A stretch of DNA of 64,000 bases, taken from the NCBI GenBank assembly GCA_028293725.1, contig JAQGOE010000234.1:1-64000 (forward strand), given 5' to 3'. Shown here piece after piece: positions 8,243 through 16,427 of the stretch. The notes under the pieces were generated by a model. That model saw nothing but the letters and a program-made list of their open reading frames with translations, was not told the origin of the DNA and searched no databases. The translations under genes and the position numbers were made by a program. Origin of the DNA: Gammaproteobacteria bacterium. GTDB taxonomy: Bacteria > Pseudomonadota > Gammaproteobacteria > Steroidobacterales > Steroidobacteraceae. The first letter of the stretch is position 1. Each line of letters begins with the position of its first letter.

Positions 8243-9946
8243 GTGTCCACTACGAGTCTCGACGAGTTTCCAGGTACCCGCGCCTTTGGCGCCGAGCGCA
8301 TTACGTTCCAGCGCACTGTGCTCGCCGCGATGTCGCTGTCAATGTTGCTGTTGGTGGCGTGGCTGTGCAGAGCCTGGCTGAAGATGCTCAGCTTCGACGA
8401 TGCCTACATGTTTTATCGTTACGCGGTAAACATCACCCACGGCCTGGGAATCTCGTGGAATCCGGACGGTGTGCACACCTATGGCATGACCAGTCAGCTG
8501 TGGGTCTTTTTTATCCTGCCGCTGACCGCTCTGCCGCTCACGCCGGGTCACGCTCTACAGTTGGCTTCGTGGTTTGTCGGGTGTGCCGCTCTCGCGACGA
8601 TGGCGTTCACCGTGATGCGCCGGGCACGATCGTACTGGCTACACTCGGCGCCCGCGGCGTTTGCAGCGGTCGCTTTACCCTTGGTGGCGAATCCGATCTT
8701 CGCCTATCACCTCACCACGGGCATGGATACGATGGTCGCGTTATGGGCGAACGCTGCCGTGGTGTTTGGGATTCTCGAGTACACGGCGCGCCCGACGACC
8801 CGGAAGGCCTTCCTCGTCGGGACGTTGAGCCTCGTCGCCATATTGGCGCGTCCCGACACGGGACTTTGCGCGTTGGGATCACCGCTTCTGGCGTGGCTGC
8901 TGTTGCCTGGCGCGCGTCGCTGGCGCGATCTCTCCGGGTTGGCCGTACTTCCAGCGGTCCTCATCGGTGTCGAGCTCCTGCTGTGCAAATGGTATTTCGA
9001 AGTGCCCTTTCCGCTCGGGTTCTATGCCAAATCCCTGCACAGTTACGCGGGCTTTCTCAGCGCGGAAAACGCGGTTCAATATGCTTACCTGGCCGCGCTG
9101 TGCGCGCTGCCGTTCGCCGGGGCGCTCGCGGCGACACTCACGCGCAAACAAGTGCCGATAGTCCTGGTTCTGCTCCTGCCGGCGGCGCTGACGGTGCTCT
9201 ATCTACTCACCGTGCGGCAGGTCATGGGCTTCATCGGGAGATACTACATTCCGCTGCTGCCTTTTATCGTCGTGCAGGCGGTGCTCAGTGTGGATGCGGC
9301 CCTCGTCGAGCGCGTGCGGGTGACGCGGCGCGTCGCATTTGGAATAGCCGTCGCCGTGTTGGCTTACCTGGGTCTGCGTCCCATCGAGTTCGTAGCGGAA
9401 AGGAAATACGTCGCCCGGGTCGTTCCCGCGCCGATCGCGGTGCCGATGCCTCCCGTCGCGGCGCGCGATTCAATCGCGCCAGGGAAGTGGTTTCCGATCG
9501 TGCCGGCGATCGCCCGGGCGGTCGCGGCGCTTCCCCCGGGGGCCACGATCGCAGCCTCCGAGGTCGGGTATCTCGCGTGCATCGCTCCGCATGCGAATGT
9601 CATCGATCTCGTCGGACTGAACGACACTCGTATCGGTCTCCACGGATTCTCGATGGACGAGTTGTTGGCGCGAGCGCCGGATCTCATCTGGCTGCCGCAC
9701 ACCGACTACACGGGCCTGCGCGCCACGATGCTCGAGGATCCACGTTTGTTCGCGCACTACATCATCATTACCAACGCCTTCAACTATGGCATCGCCATCC
9801 GGCGTGACAGCCCCTTGCGCGGTGACATCGAACAGGCTGTGCGCGCCGCCTGGTCCGCGTTGTATCCCTCGCGGTCGATAGCGGATTACATCGTGTCGGA
9901 CCGCTATGTGCCTGAAACGGAGTCGAGGCCACAGCCTGCATCATGA
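8243..9946 (+). CDS. Polytopic GT-C-like glycosyltransferase, DD motif
   Basis: 567-aa membrane protein beginning with a GTG. After a first helix, SFDDAYMFYRYAVN and SWNPDGVHTYGMTSQLW resemble the first periplasmic loop of GT-C enzymes such as actinobacterial AftB and ArnT/PMT relatives, where the acidic pair binds the polyprenyl-phosphate donor. About ten helices follow, then a soluble C-terminal part of about 170 residues. An overlapping 549-codon frame at 8158-9807 is a shadow: it has neither the helix pattern nor the acidic-pair motif. The stop overlaps the next start as ATGA, so the two GT-C-like proteins are translationally coupled. Expected to transfer a sugar from a lipid carrier in the periplasm; substrate unknown. 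Confidence 0.72.
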   Translation: MSTTSLDEFPGTRAFGAERITFQRTVLAAMSLSMLLLVAWLCRAWLKMLSFDDAYMFYRYAVNITHGLGISWNPDGVHTYGMTSQLWVFFILPLTALPLTPGHALQLASWFVGCAALATMAFTVMRRARSYWLHSAPAAFAAVALPLVANPIFAYHLTTGMDTMVALWANAAVVFGILEYTARPTTRKAFLVGTLSLVAILARPDTGLCALGSPLLAWLLLPGARRWRDLSGLAVLPAVLIGVELLLCKWYFEVPFPLGFYAKSLHSYAGFLSAENAVQYAYLAALCALPFAGALAATLTRKQVPIVLVLLLPAALTVLYLLTVRQVMGFIGRYYIPLLPFIVVQAVLSVDAALVERVRVTRRVAFGIAVAVLAYLGLRPIEFVAERKYVARVVPAPIAVPMPPVAARDSIAPGKWFPIVPAIARAVAALPPGATIAASEVGYLACIAPHANVIDLVGLNDTRIGLHGFSMDELLARAPDLIWLPHTDYTGLRATMLEDPRLFAHYIIITNAFNYGIAIRRDSPLRGDIEQAVRAAWSALYPSRSIADYIVSDRYVPETESRPQPAS

Positions 9947-11424
9947 ATCAAACCGTCCCGGCGCTGGCGCACGAAGTCTCGAGTCGCCGGCCCAAAGTGA
10001 ATGTCCTCTTCTGGTCCGTGGGCGTGTGCGCACTCGCGGTGCTCTGGTTCGTCTTCAGCTACGGCTACGTGGAGGATGACAGCTTCATCCACCTCGAATT
10101 CGCCCGATCCGTGGCGGAAGGCCACGGCTTCTCGTTCAACGGGCTGGTGACCAACGGCGACACCGCGCCGCTGTGGGTGTTGGTACTGGTCGCCATTCAT
10201 TCCCTGGGACTGGAGTGGGTCGAGTGCGCGAAGCTGGCCTGCGCGCTGGGGCTCGTGAGTACTGTACTGGCGATCTGGCGCTTCGCACAGGATGTCGCTG
10301 GCGACGCCGTGCGCGGGCAAAGGCTGGCCCTGGCGGCTGTCCTGGTCACCGTGCTCAACCCTTATTTCGTGCATTGGTCGTTCGCCGGAATGGAGTCGGT
10401 GACGGCGATCGGGGTGAGCCTGTGGGCCATCCGGGCCACTTTCGTCGGCAGGACGTCCTGGGGCAAGTCGTTGACGGGTGCGGCGCTGCTGGGAGTCGGG
10501 CCATTGCTGCGTCCGGAGCTGTTACTCCTTGCGGGTATCTGCGGCCCCGTGCTGTTGTGGCGCTATGGACGGGACGCGCAAAGCGGCCCTGCCGCGCGTC
10601 GCTGGACCCATCTGATGCTGCTAGCCGCGATCATGGCGCTGCCGCTGGCGGCTTGGTGCGCGTACGCGCAGGTGACCTTCGGCTCGCCGATTCCCAACAC
10701 CAACATGGCGAAACGGGGTGGACCGCTGCCCGAAATCGCGTCGCGGCTCGCGTCCGTTTACGCTGCTGGCTTTGCGGTCACCCTGGCTTTGTTCCCGCTC
10801 GTCGCCGCGGCGCGGCTGCTGCGGGGGAAGCGCTCCCCCCAAGTGTTGTGGATTCTCGCGATCTGGCCATTGGTCTGCGTGATCTTCTATCTCGCGGATC
10901 ACACGCTCGTGCAGACGCGGTACTGCCTTCTGTCCATGCCTTGTCTGACTTTCGCTACATTATGGTTGATCGAAGACCCGGATCGTCCCGTACTACTGCA
11001 CGCCACCACGGCGGCCATGGTGTTGGTTTCACTCGTGACCGTCGTGCTAACGGTGATTCCACATGTCAAGAATAAGAAGGAGGGCGTGCTTCGCTACGCG
11101 GAAGTGGGCGCTTTTTTGCGCGATCACGTGCCTCAGGACGCTCCCGTCGCCGTCTACGCCATCGGGGAACTCGCATTCAAGACTCGCCATCCTCTAGTGG
11201 ATGTCGGTGGTATCACGCGCCCCGACGTGATTCCTTACCTCGGTGATCCCAAGGCATCCGTGCTCTGGGCGAAACGCAATGGCGCGCGATATTACATCTC
11301 GAGCGACGCCCCCGAGCCCGGGGCTGTACAGGTGTTCAGTACAACGATGCCTTTTTTCGGCTGGACTTTCAGTCGCTCGAAGTATCGGAGTGTGGCCCAT
11401 TTCGCCGTGTACGAACTCCCGTAA
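9943..11424 (+). CDS. Polytopic GT-C-like glycosyltransferase, second copy
   Basis: 493-aa membrane protein related in plan to the preceding gene. YVEDDSFIHLEFARSVAEG, directly after the first helix, mirrors the FDDAY segment there, and NGDTAPLWVLVL parallels its tryptophan-containing loop. Around ten helices and a shorter soluble tail follow. The ATG overlaps the upstream stop by four bases, so both proteins are probably made together. The pair may add two successive residues to a lipid-linked glycan, or one partner may only assist. That is inference from their shared form. Confidence 0.7.
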   Translation: MNQTVPALAHEVSSRRPKVNVLFWSVGVCALAVLWFVFSYGYVEDDSFIHLEFARSVAEGHGFSFNGLVTNGDTAPLWVLVLVAIHSLGLEWVECAKLACALGLVSTVLAIWRFAQDVAGDAVRGQRLALAAVLVTVLNPYFVHWSFAGMESVTAIGVSLWAIRATFVGRTSWGKSLTGAALLGVGPLLRPELLLLAGICGPVLLWRYGRDAQSGPAARRWTHLMLLAAIMALPLAAWCAYAQVTFGSPIPNTNMAKRGGPLPEIASRLASVYAAGFAVTLALFPLVAAARLLRGKRSPQVLWILAIWPLVCVIFYLADHTLVQTRYCLLSMPCLTFATLWLIEDPDRPVLLHATTAAMVLVSLVTVVLTVIPHVKNKKEGVLRYAEVGAFLRDHVPQDAPVAVYAIGELAFKTRHPLVDVGGITRPDVIPYLGDPKASVLWAKRNGARYYISSDAPEPGAVQVFSTTMPFFGWTFSRSKYRSVAHFAVYELP

Positions 11425-11480
11425 TCTCAATGTCACGCTTGGGCGCCACGATGCCCGGGTATCATTTCCGCGCGAAGCCC

Positions 11481-12548
11481 ATGAGCGTTGACGGTCAACC
11501 GAATCTGGTCATTTTCCGTATCGGCAGTCTCGGCGATACGGTCGTGGCTTTGCCTTGTTTTCACGCGATCGCGCGCGCCTTTCCCAAGCACCGCAAAGTT
11601 CTTTTGACCAATGCGGTGGACTCCGCACGGGCGTCTTCGGTGGAGGCCGTACTCGAGGGCACCGGTCTGATTGACGAGGCGCTCTACTTCCCGGTAGGGC
11701 GCGGCAAGCTGAGCCATTCCGTCGCGCTGGCGCGGCAGCTGCGCCAGTTGGATACCAAAGAGCTCGTTTACCTGGCGCCCCGCACCAGCAGCTTGCAGGT
11801 CTATCGTGACCTGTTGTTTTTCCGGGCGGCCGGCATCCGCCATGTCATCGGTGCGCCGCTTGGCCTGAGCGCGCGCGAATGTCGTCCGGATCCTCTCACC
11901 CGCGAGCTCGAGCCCGAAGCCGAGCGGCTCGCGCGCATTCTAACTCCGCACTTTCCGGTCGAGCTGACGCCGCCGAGTTGGGATCTGCGCCTCGCGGCCC
12001 ACGAGCATGCGACTGCGACCCAGCGGCTGGCCGGGTTGCTGGGCTGGCGCCCCCTGATCGCAATATCGCCCGGCGCCAAAATTCCCGCGAAGGATTGGGG
12101 CGAGGAGCGTTGGAACGCGTTCGTCCGCTTGCTACAGGTACGGGTACCGGCCGTATCGCTCGTGTTCCTGGGAGCGCCGGACGAGCGCCCGCTGACGGAG
12201 CGCCTGGCGCAGCTCTGGACTGGCGCAAAGTTGAATCTCTGTGGAGAGCTGACCCCGCGTGAGTCCGCGGCAGTTCTCGGCCGCTGCAATATGCTCGTCT
12301 GTCATGACAGCGGTCCGATGCACCTTGCCGCCACTCAGGGCACCCGCTGTGTGGCGCTCTTCGGCAACTTCAATCGGCCGCGACAGTGGTTCCCCTACGG
12401 AGGCGACCATGTCGTTATCTACGAGCCGCTTGGTGTGCGGCACATCAGCGTCGAACGCGTGGCGGATGCGGTAGAGGCGGCTGTACGCGCGCTACATCCA
12501 TCGACGATTCACGATGTGCCGCGCGTAGTGCAAATCGCGAGGCGTTAG
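11481..12548 (+). CDS. GT9-family (heptosyltransferase-like) glycosyltransferase
   Basis: 355-aa GT-B enzyme of the ADP-heptose:LPS heptosyltransferase family. LVIFRIGSLGDTVVALP is the classic N-terminal signature, ISPGAKIPAKDW the central one, and CHDSGPMHLAA near residue 275 the C-terminal donor-site motif. The ATG at 11481 fits the family start best; the frame could begin at 11430 with 17 extra residues unlike the family. It follows the GT-C pair by about 55 bases. Its stop overlaps that of the convergent hldE by three bases, placing a heptosyltransferase-type enzyme against the heptose-nucleotide genes. The acceptor could be lipid A-core or the exopolysaccharide. Confidence 0.88.
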   Translation: MSVDGQPNLVIFRIGSLGDTVVALPCFHAIARAFPKHRKVLLTNAVDSARASSVEAVLEGTGLIDEALYFPVGRGKLSHSVALARQLRQLDTKELVYLAPRTSSLQVYRDLLFFRAAGIRHVIGAPLGLSARECRPDPLTRELEPEAERLARILTPHFPVELTPPSWDLRLAAHEHATATQRLAGLLGWRPLIAISPGAKIPAKDWGEERWNAFVRLLQVRVPAVSLVFLGAPDERPLTERLAQLWTGAKLNLCGELTPRESAAVLGRCNMLVCHDSGPMHLAATQGTRCVALFGNFNRPRQWFPYGGDHVVIYEPLGVRHISVERVADAVEAAVRALHPSTIHDVPRVVQIARR

Positions 12549-14029
12549 CCGATCTTTCCCGTGCCTCGTCGAATCCGCTCAACCAACGCGGTGGTGGACT
12601 TCTCGGGAGTGAGCGGAACGAGCGCCACACGCCCTCCGGTTGCCTCCATGAGCTCCCTTCCCACGACCTGGTCGATTTTGTAGTCACCGCCCTTCACCAG
12701 TACGTGCGGGCGCACGCTCTGTAACACCTCCAACGGTGTGTCCTCGTCGAAGATCGTCACGGCATCGACAAATCCGAGAGCTGCGAGCACGGCGGCGCGA
12801 TCTTCCTGCGGCACCAGGGGCCGCTCCGGTCCTTTCAAGCGGCGCACGGAGGCGTCGCTGTTGATGGCGAGCACGAGCACGTCACCGAGCTTCGCGGCCT
12901 GGCTCAATAACGAGAGGTGCCCCGCGTGCAGCAGATCGAAGCAACCATTGGTGAATACGATGCGCTTCCCCGCCATGCGCCAGGTTGCCGCGCGCGCGAT
13001 CAGATCGTCACGTCCGAGGATCTTGCCGTCCGGACGCGCCGCGAGCGCGTCGCGAATACTGCCCGCATCGACCGCAACGGCACCGATCTGTCCTACGGAA
13101 ACACCGGCGGCCGCATTTGCGAGCTGCGCGGCCGCGAGCAGCGGTGCCTGGGCAGCAAGAGACAGTGTTAGAACGGAAATAGCGGTGTCGCCCGCGCCAG
13201 TCACGTCGTACACGGCCCGCTGGATGGCGGGCACTACGGTATCCGGGCCGTGCACGGGTACTACTAACATTCCGCGGTCGCCGAGTGTCACTACCATGGC
13301 CTCGAGGCCCGCGGCCTCTGCCAGCACTCTGGCGGCGGCCGAGATTGCGGCCGTATCGTCGGCATCGAGTGTTCGCCCGGCGGCGGTCTCCAGCTCACGC
13401 AGGTTCGGAGTGATGTTGGTCGCGCCACGGTAGCGCGTGAAGTCGCGGTGCTTCGGGTCGACGACCACCGGGCCGGCGCCGCGCAATCCCGTGACGCTGG
13501 CGATCGTTTCGGGCGTCAGCACGCCCTTCGCGTAGTCGCTGAGGATGATCGCGTCTGGACGCGCACCGTCCGTCAATTTCGAGATCATCCGCACACCGAT
13601 CTGCGGGGCGCAGGGTCTGGCGTCCTCCCAATCGAGGCGCAGGAGCTGCTGGCTGTGACCCAACACTCTGAGCTTCCGTGTGGTGCGGCGCTCGGAAAGC
13701 CTGACAACAGCGCGCGTGTCGATATTCGAAGCGGCGCACAGGCGTAGAAAATCATCGCCCGCGGCATCTTCCCCAACCACACCGGCGAGACTGACTTCCG
13801 CCCCGAGTGCGGCCACCTGGCGCGCGACGTTCGCCGCGCCACCAAGTCGATGCTCGGTGTCGCGTACACGTACCACCGGCACCGGAGCCTCCGGCGAAAT
13901 TCTCTCGACGGCACCCATGACATATTCGTCGAGCATCAGATCGCCCACGACCCAGATGCGCAAGCCCGCGAAGCGGTCCAGGATCTTCAGCAGCGAGCTC
14001 ACTTCCGCCGTGCGTGCGTCGTCACTCAT
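12545..14029 (-). CDS. hldE: Bifunctional heptose-7-phosphate kinase / heptose-1-phosphate adenylyltransferase
   Basis: 494-aa two-domain enzyme of ADP-heptose synthesis. The N-terminal ribokinase-fold domain phosphorylates D-glycero-beta-D-manno-heptose 7-phosphate at C1; LGGAANVARQVAALGAE near residue 55 and VTGAGDT near 265 are its substrate and anion-hole motifs. The C-terminal part from about residue 340 has FTNGCFDLLHAGHLSLL, the nucleotidyltransferase signature, and KGGDYKIDQVVG. I prefer the ATG at 14029 because it overlaps the gmhA stop as ATGA; an in-frame GTG lies 12 bases earlier. It is last in hldD-gmhB-gmhA-hldE. Confidence 0.97.
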   Translation of the reverse strand: MSDDARTAEVSSLLKILDRFAGLRIWVVGDLMLDEYVMGAVERISPEAPVPVVRVRDTEHRLGGAANVARQVAALGAEVSLAGVVGEDAAGDDFLRLCAASNIDTRAVVRLSERRTTRKLRVLGHSQQLLRLDWEDARPCAPQIGVRMISKLTDGARPDAIILSDYAKGVLTPETIASVTGLRGAGPVVVDPKHRDFTRYRGATNITPNLRELETAAGRTLDADDTAAISAAARVLAEAAGLEAMVVTLGDRGMLVVPVHGPDTVVPAIQRAVYDVTGAGDTAISVLTLSLAAQAPLLAAAQLANAAAGVSVGQIGAVAVDAGSIRDALAARPDGKILGRDDLIARAATWRMAGKRIVFTNGCFDLLHAGHLSLLSQAAKLGDVLVLAINSDASVRRLKGPERPLVPQEDRAAVLAALGFVDAVTIFDEDTPLEVLQSVRPHVLVKGGDYKIDQVVGRELMEATGGRVALVPLTPEKSTTALVERIRRGTGKIG

Positions 14030-14607
14030 GATGCGGGCCACTCTTTGACGAGTGCATCGAGCGAATCCGCGATGGCGTGAATGCAGAGGGTATGCACCTC
14101 CTGAATCCTGGCGGTAACGTTCGATGGCGCACGAATGAGAAGCTCCGGCGTCACGTGCGCCGCTAGATTTCCACCTCGCTCGCCGGTCATGCCGACGACG
14201 ATGCAGCCGCGACCGCGAGCGGTGATGGTCGCGTCGATCACGTTACGCGAATTACCACTCGTGCTGATGGCAAATAACACGTCGCCGCTCTGGGCAAGTC
14301 CTTCGAGCTGACGTGCGAACACGCGCTCGTAACCGTAGTCATTGCCTATGGCCGTCATTGTCGCCGCGTCGGCGGTGAGAGCGATCGCGGGGAGCGAGCG
14401 CCGCTCATGCAGAAACCGCCCGATGAGCTCCGCCACGAAGTGTTGCGCGTCCGCGGCGCTGCCGCCGTTGCCGCAGGCAAAAACCTTGTGGCCGCCGCGA
14501 AAGCATTCGTCGAGCACCTTGACGACGCGCTCCAGGACCACCGGCAACTCTTCGGCGGCCCGGGCGGTGACCTTGGCGTGGTCCGCGAACACGTGGGATA
14601 TGGACAT
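14026..14607 (-). CDS. gmhA: Sedoheptulose-7-phosphate isomerase
   Basis: 193-aa SIS-domain enzyme converting sedoheptulose 7-phosphate to D-glycero-D-manno-heptose 7-phosphate, the first committed step of ADP-heptose synthesis. CGNGGSAADAQHFVAEL at residues 45-61 is the GmhA phosphate and metal-binding signature, and ISTSGNSRNV is the second SIS loop. Full length. It starts six bases after the gmhB stop and shares a four-base overlap with hldE, so the operon is tightly packed. Confidence 0.97.
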   Translation of the reverse strand: MSISHVFADHAKVTARAAEELPVVLERVVKVLDECFRGGHKVFACGNGGSAADAQHFVAELIGRFLHERRSLPAIALTADAATMTAIGNDYGYERVFARQLEGLAQSGDVLFAISTSGNSRNVIDATITARGRGCIVVGMTGERGGNLAAHVTPELLIRAPSNVTARIQEVHTLCIHAIADSLDALVKEWPAS

Positions 14608-14613
14608 GTTTGT

Positions 14614-15174
14614 TTACTCGAAACTCGTGGGTCGCCCGAGGAGCGCGCGTGCGAACTCGGGCAGATCGTCGTACGTGGGCACTTTCGTGCCATTCAACAG
14701 AGCCTCGGTCTTTCGGCCCTTGCCGGTGCGGACCAGTGCGGAACGGACTCCCGCGCGCGCCGCGGCCTCGAGGTCTCTCTTATCGTCACCGATGACGACA
14801 CTTTCGGCGGCCGCAATGCCCGAGCGGGCGATCGCCTCCTGGATCAGGCCCGGCTGCGGCTTTCGACAGGTGCAACCCGCCTCAGGCGCGTGGGGACAAA
14901 ATAACACCGCGTCGAGCCCGGCACCATTTTGCTCCGCTTCGGTCCGCATCCGCTCGTGCACGGCCTCGAGCTCGGCGAGACTCATGAGGCCGCGGCCGAC
15001 CCCCGACTGGTTCGTGGCGACCGACAGATAAAGTCCCGCCCGCCGTAGCGACGCAAGGGCCTCCAGCGCGCCCGGTACCCAGAAGAACTCGGACGGCTTC
15101 AGGATGTAGCCCGAATCAGGCGCCTCGCGATTCAACACCCCGTCGCGATCGAGAATGATGTGCCTGTATGTCAT
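14614..15174 (-). CDS. gmhB: D-glycero-beta-D-manno-heptose-1,7-bisphosphate 7-phosphatase
   Basis: 186-aa HAD-family phosphatase removing the C7 phosphate from heptose 1,7-bisphosphate. ILDRDGVLNREAPD carries the nucleophile and acid/base aspartates, SVATNQSGVGRG is motif II, and VIGDDKRDLEAAARAG is the metal-binding motif. CPHAPEAGCTCRKPQPG gives the cysteine/histidine zinc-binding insertion typical of GmhB, separating it from histidinol-phosphatase relatives. It lies 21 bases after hldD. Confidence 0.96.
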   Translation of the reverse strand: MTYRHIILDRDGVLNREAPDSGYILKPSEFFWVPGALEALASLRRAGLYLSVATNQSGVGRGLMSLAELEAVHERMRTEAEQNGAGLDAVLFCPHAPEAGCTCRKPQPGLIQEAIARSGIAAAESVVIGDDKRDLEAAARAGVRSALVRTGKGRKTEALLNGTKVPTYDDLPEFARALLGRPTSFE

Positions 15175-15195
15175 GGTGTCGCGGGGCCCGCCCTC

Positions 15196-16179
15196 TCAGC
15201 GGTATCGGTCCGGCTGCGAGAGGTAACGTCCTACGTATTCCCTGACTCCGTCGGCGAGCGAAGTGAACGGATGCGTGTAACCCGCGTTCCGCAGACGCTC
15301 CATGCTGGCCTCGGTGAAATATTGGTAGTTGGGCCGGATCGCCGCCGGCATATCGATATATTGCACGTCCGCCGGGCGCTGTAGAGCAGCGAACACCGCC
15401 CGCGCCAGGTCGTCGAAACTGCGCGCGTGCCCGGTACCGAGGTTGAAAAGACCGTTGACGGAGCGTTGCTCGAGAAGCCAACACACTACGTCGACACAGT
15501 CTCCAACATACACGAAGTCCCGTTTCTGCCCTCCATCCGGCACGTCGGATCGATGCGAGCGAAACAATGTGAGGGGCTCCCCCGCGACCGCGAGGGGGTA
15601 TTTTTGTGCGACGACACTCTGCATGCCGACCTTGTGGTATTCGTTCGGGCCGTAGACATTGAAAAACTTCAGTCCGACCCACTGCGGCGGCTTCACACCG
15701 CCGCTCGCCAGCTCACTCGCCACCCAACGGTCGAACAGGTGCTTGCTCCAGCCGTAGGCATTGAGCGGACGCAGCTTCGCGAGGGCCGCGACCGTGCCGT
15801 CGTCGTCGAAACCGTGCTCGCCCGCGCCGTACGTGGCGGCGGACGACGCATAAATGAGACGCTTCCCGTGAGCCGCGCACCAGCGCCACAACTGGGTCGA
15901 CAGCCGGAAATTCACCTCCATGATGAGATCGACGTCGGTTTCGGTCGTCGACGAGATCGCGCCCATGTGCACGATCGCCTCGACAGCCTCGCCGTGCGAC
16001 TCGAGCCACTGCGTCAGTGCTTCGGGAGCCACGACGTCCTGGAGCTGGAGCTTCGACAGGTTGCGCCACTTGTCGCCGCGGCGGAAGCGATCGCAGACCG
16101 CTACCGGTACGCCGCGCTCCACGAGCGCAGCCGTGATGTTCGATCCGATAAATCCGGCGCCCCCGGTCACCAGGATCAT
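15196..16179 (-). CDS. hldD: ADP-L-glycero-D-manno-heptose 6-epimerase
   Basis: 327-aa short-chain dehydrogenase/epimerase that finishes ADP-heptose synthesis. MILVTGGAGFIGSN is the Rossmann loop, the catalytic tyrosine and lysine appear as YGWSKHLFD, and KFFNVYGPNEYHK and GQKRDFVYVGDCV are HldD-specific. The start at 16179 puts the nucleotide-binding strand at residue 1 as in the family; an upstream ATG at 16239 would add 20 unrelated residues. First gene of the heptose operon, so its promoter should lie in the space shared with the amidotransferase. Confidence 0.97.
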   Translation of the reverse strand: MILVTGGAGFIGSNITAALVERGVPVAVCDRFRRGDKWRNLSKLQLQDVVAPEALTQWLESHGEAVEAIVHMGAISSTTETDVDLIMEVNFRLSTQLWRWCAAHGKRLIYASSAATYGAGEHGFDDDGTVAALAKLRPLNAYGWSKHLFDRWVASELASGGVKPPQWVGLKFFNVYGPNEYHKVGMQSVVAQKYPLAVAGEPLTLFRSHRSDVPDGGQKRDFVYVGDCVDVVCWLLEQRSVNGLFNLGTGHARSFDDLARAVFAALQRPADVQYIDMPAAIRPNYQYFTEASMERLRNAGYTHPFTSLADGVREYVGRYLSQPDRYR

Positions 16180-16427
16180 GTCTGGAACTCGATTGCGGGG
16201 GGGCGGGCTAAGTGCTTGGCGGGGCTCATGGGTGTGCAACTTTAGGATTCAGGATATTTCGCTCGTATGACGGAGCGGAATTTTACGCTGCCGTTGCAAA
16301 AGCGTCATACAGCTTCGATACATTGCGCCTGTACGGGACAATGTAACCAATTATCCGCACCTGGACGCGTCGTCGGCGCCTGGCGGCCCGTCAAAACCAG
16401 TCTGCGAAGCGATTAAAGAGTACTTGC
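16180..16427. promoter_or_regulatory. Divergent region between hldD and the asnB-like gene
   Basis: 248 bases without a convincing gene. On the plus strand, TTGCAA at 16294-16299, 17 bases, then GATACA at 16317-16322 is a reasonable sigma-70-type promoter for the amidotransferase. A short inverted repeat, CGCTC/GAGCG, lies near 16260-16277. The opposing promoter for the heptose operon cannot be placed with confidence. Confidence 0.35.

Noticed and set aside
8158..9807. Long open frame of 549 codons overlapping the GT-C-like gene
   Set aside because: Arg/Ala/His-rich, no helices or motif; it is a GC-driven shadow of the 8243-9946 membrane protein.
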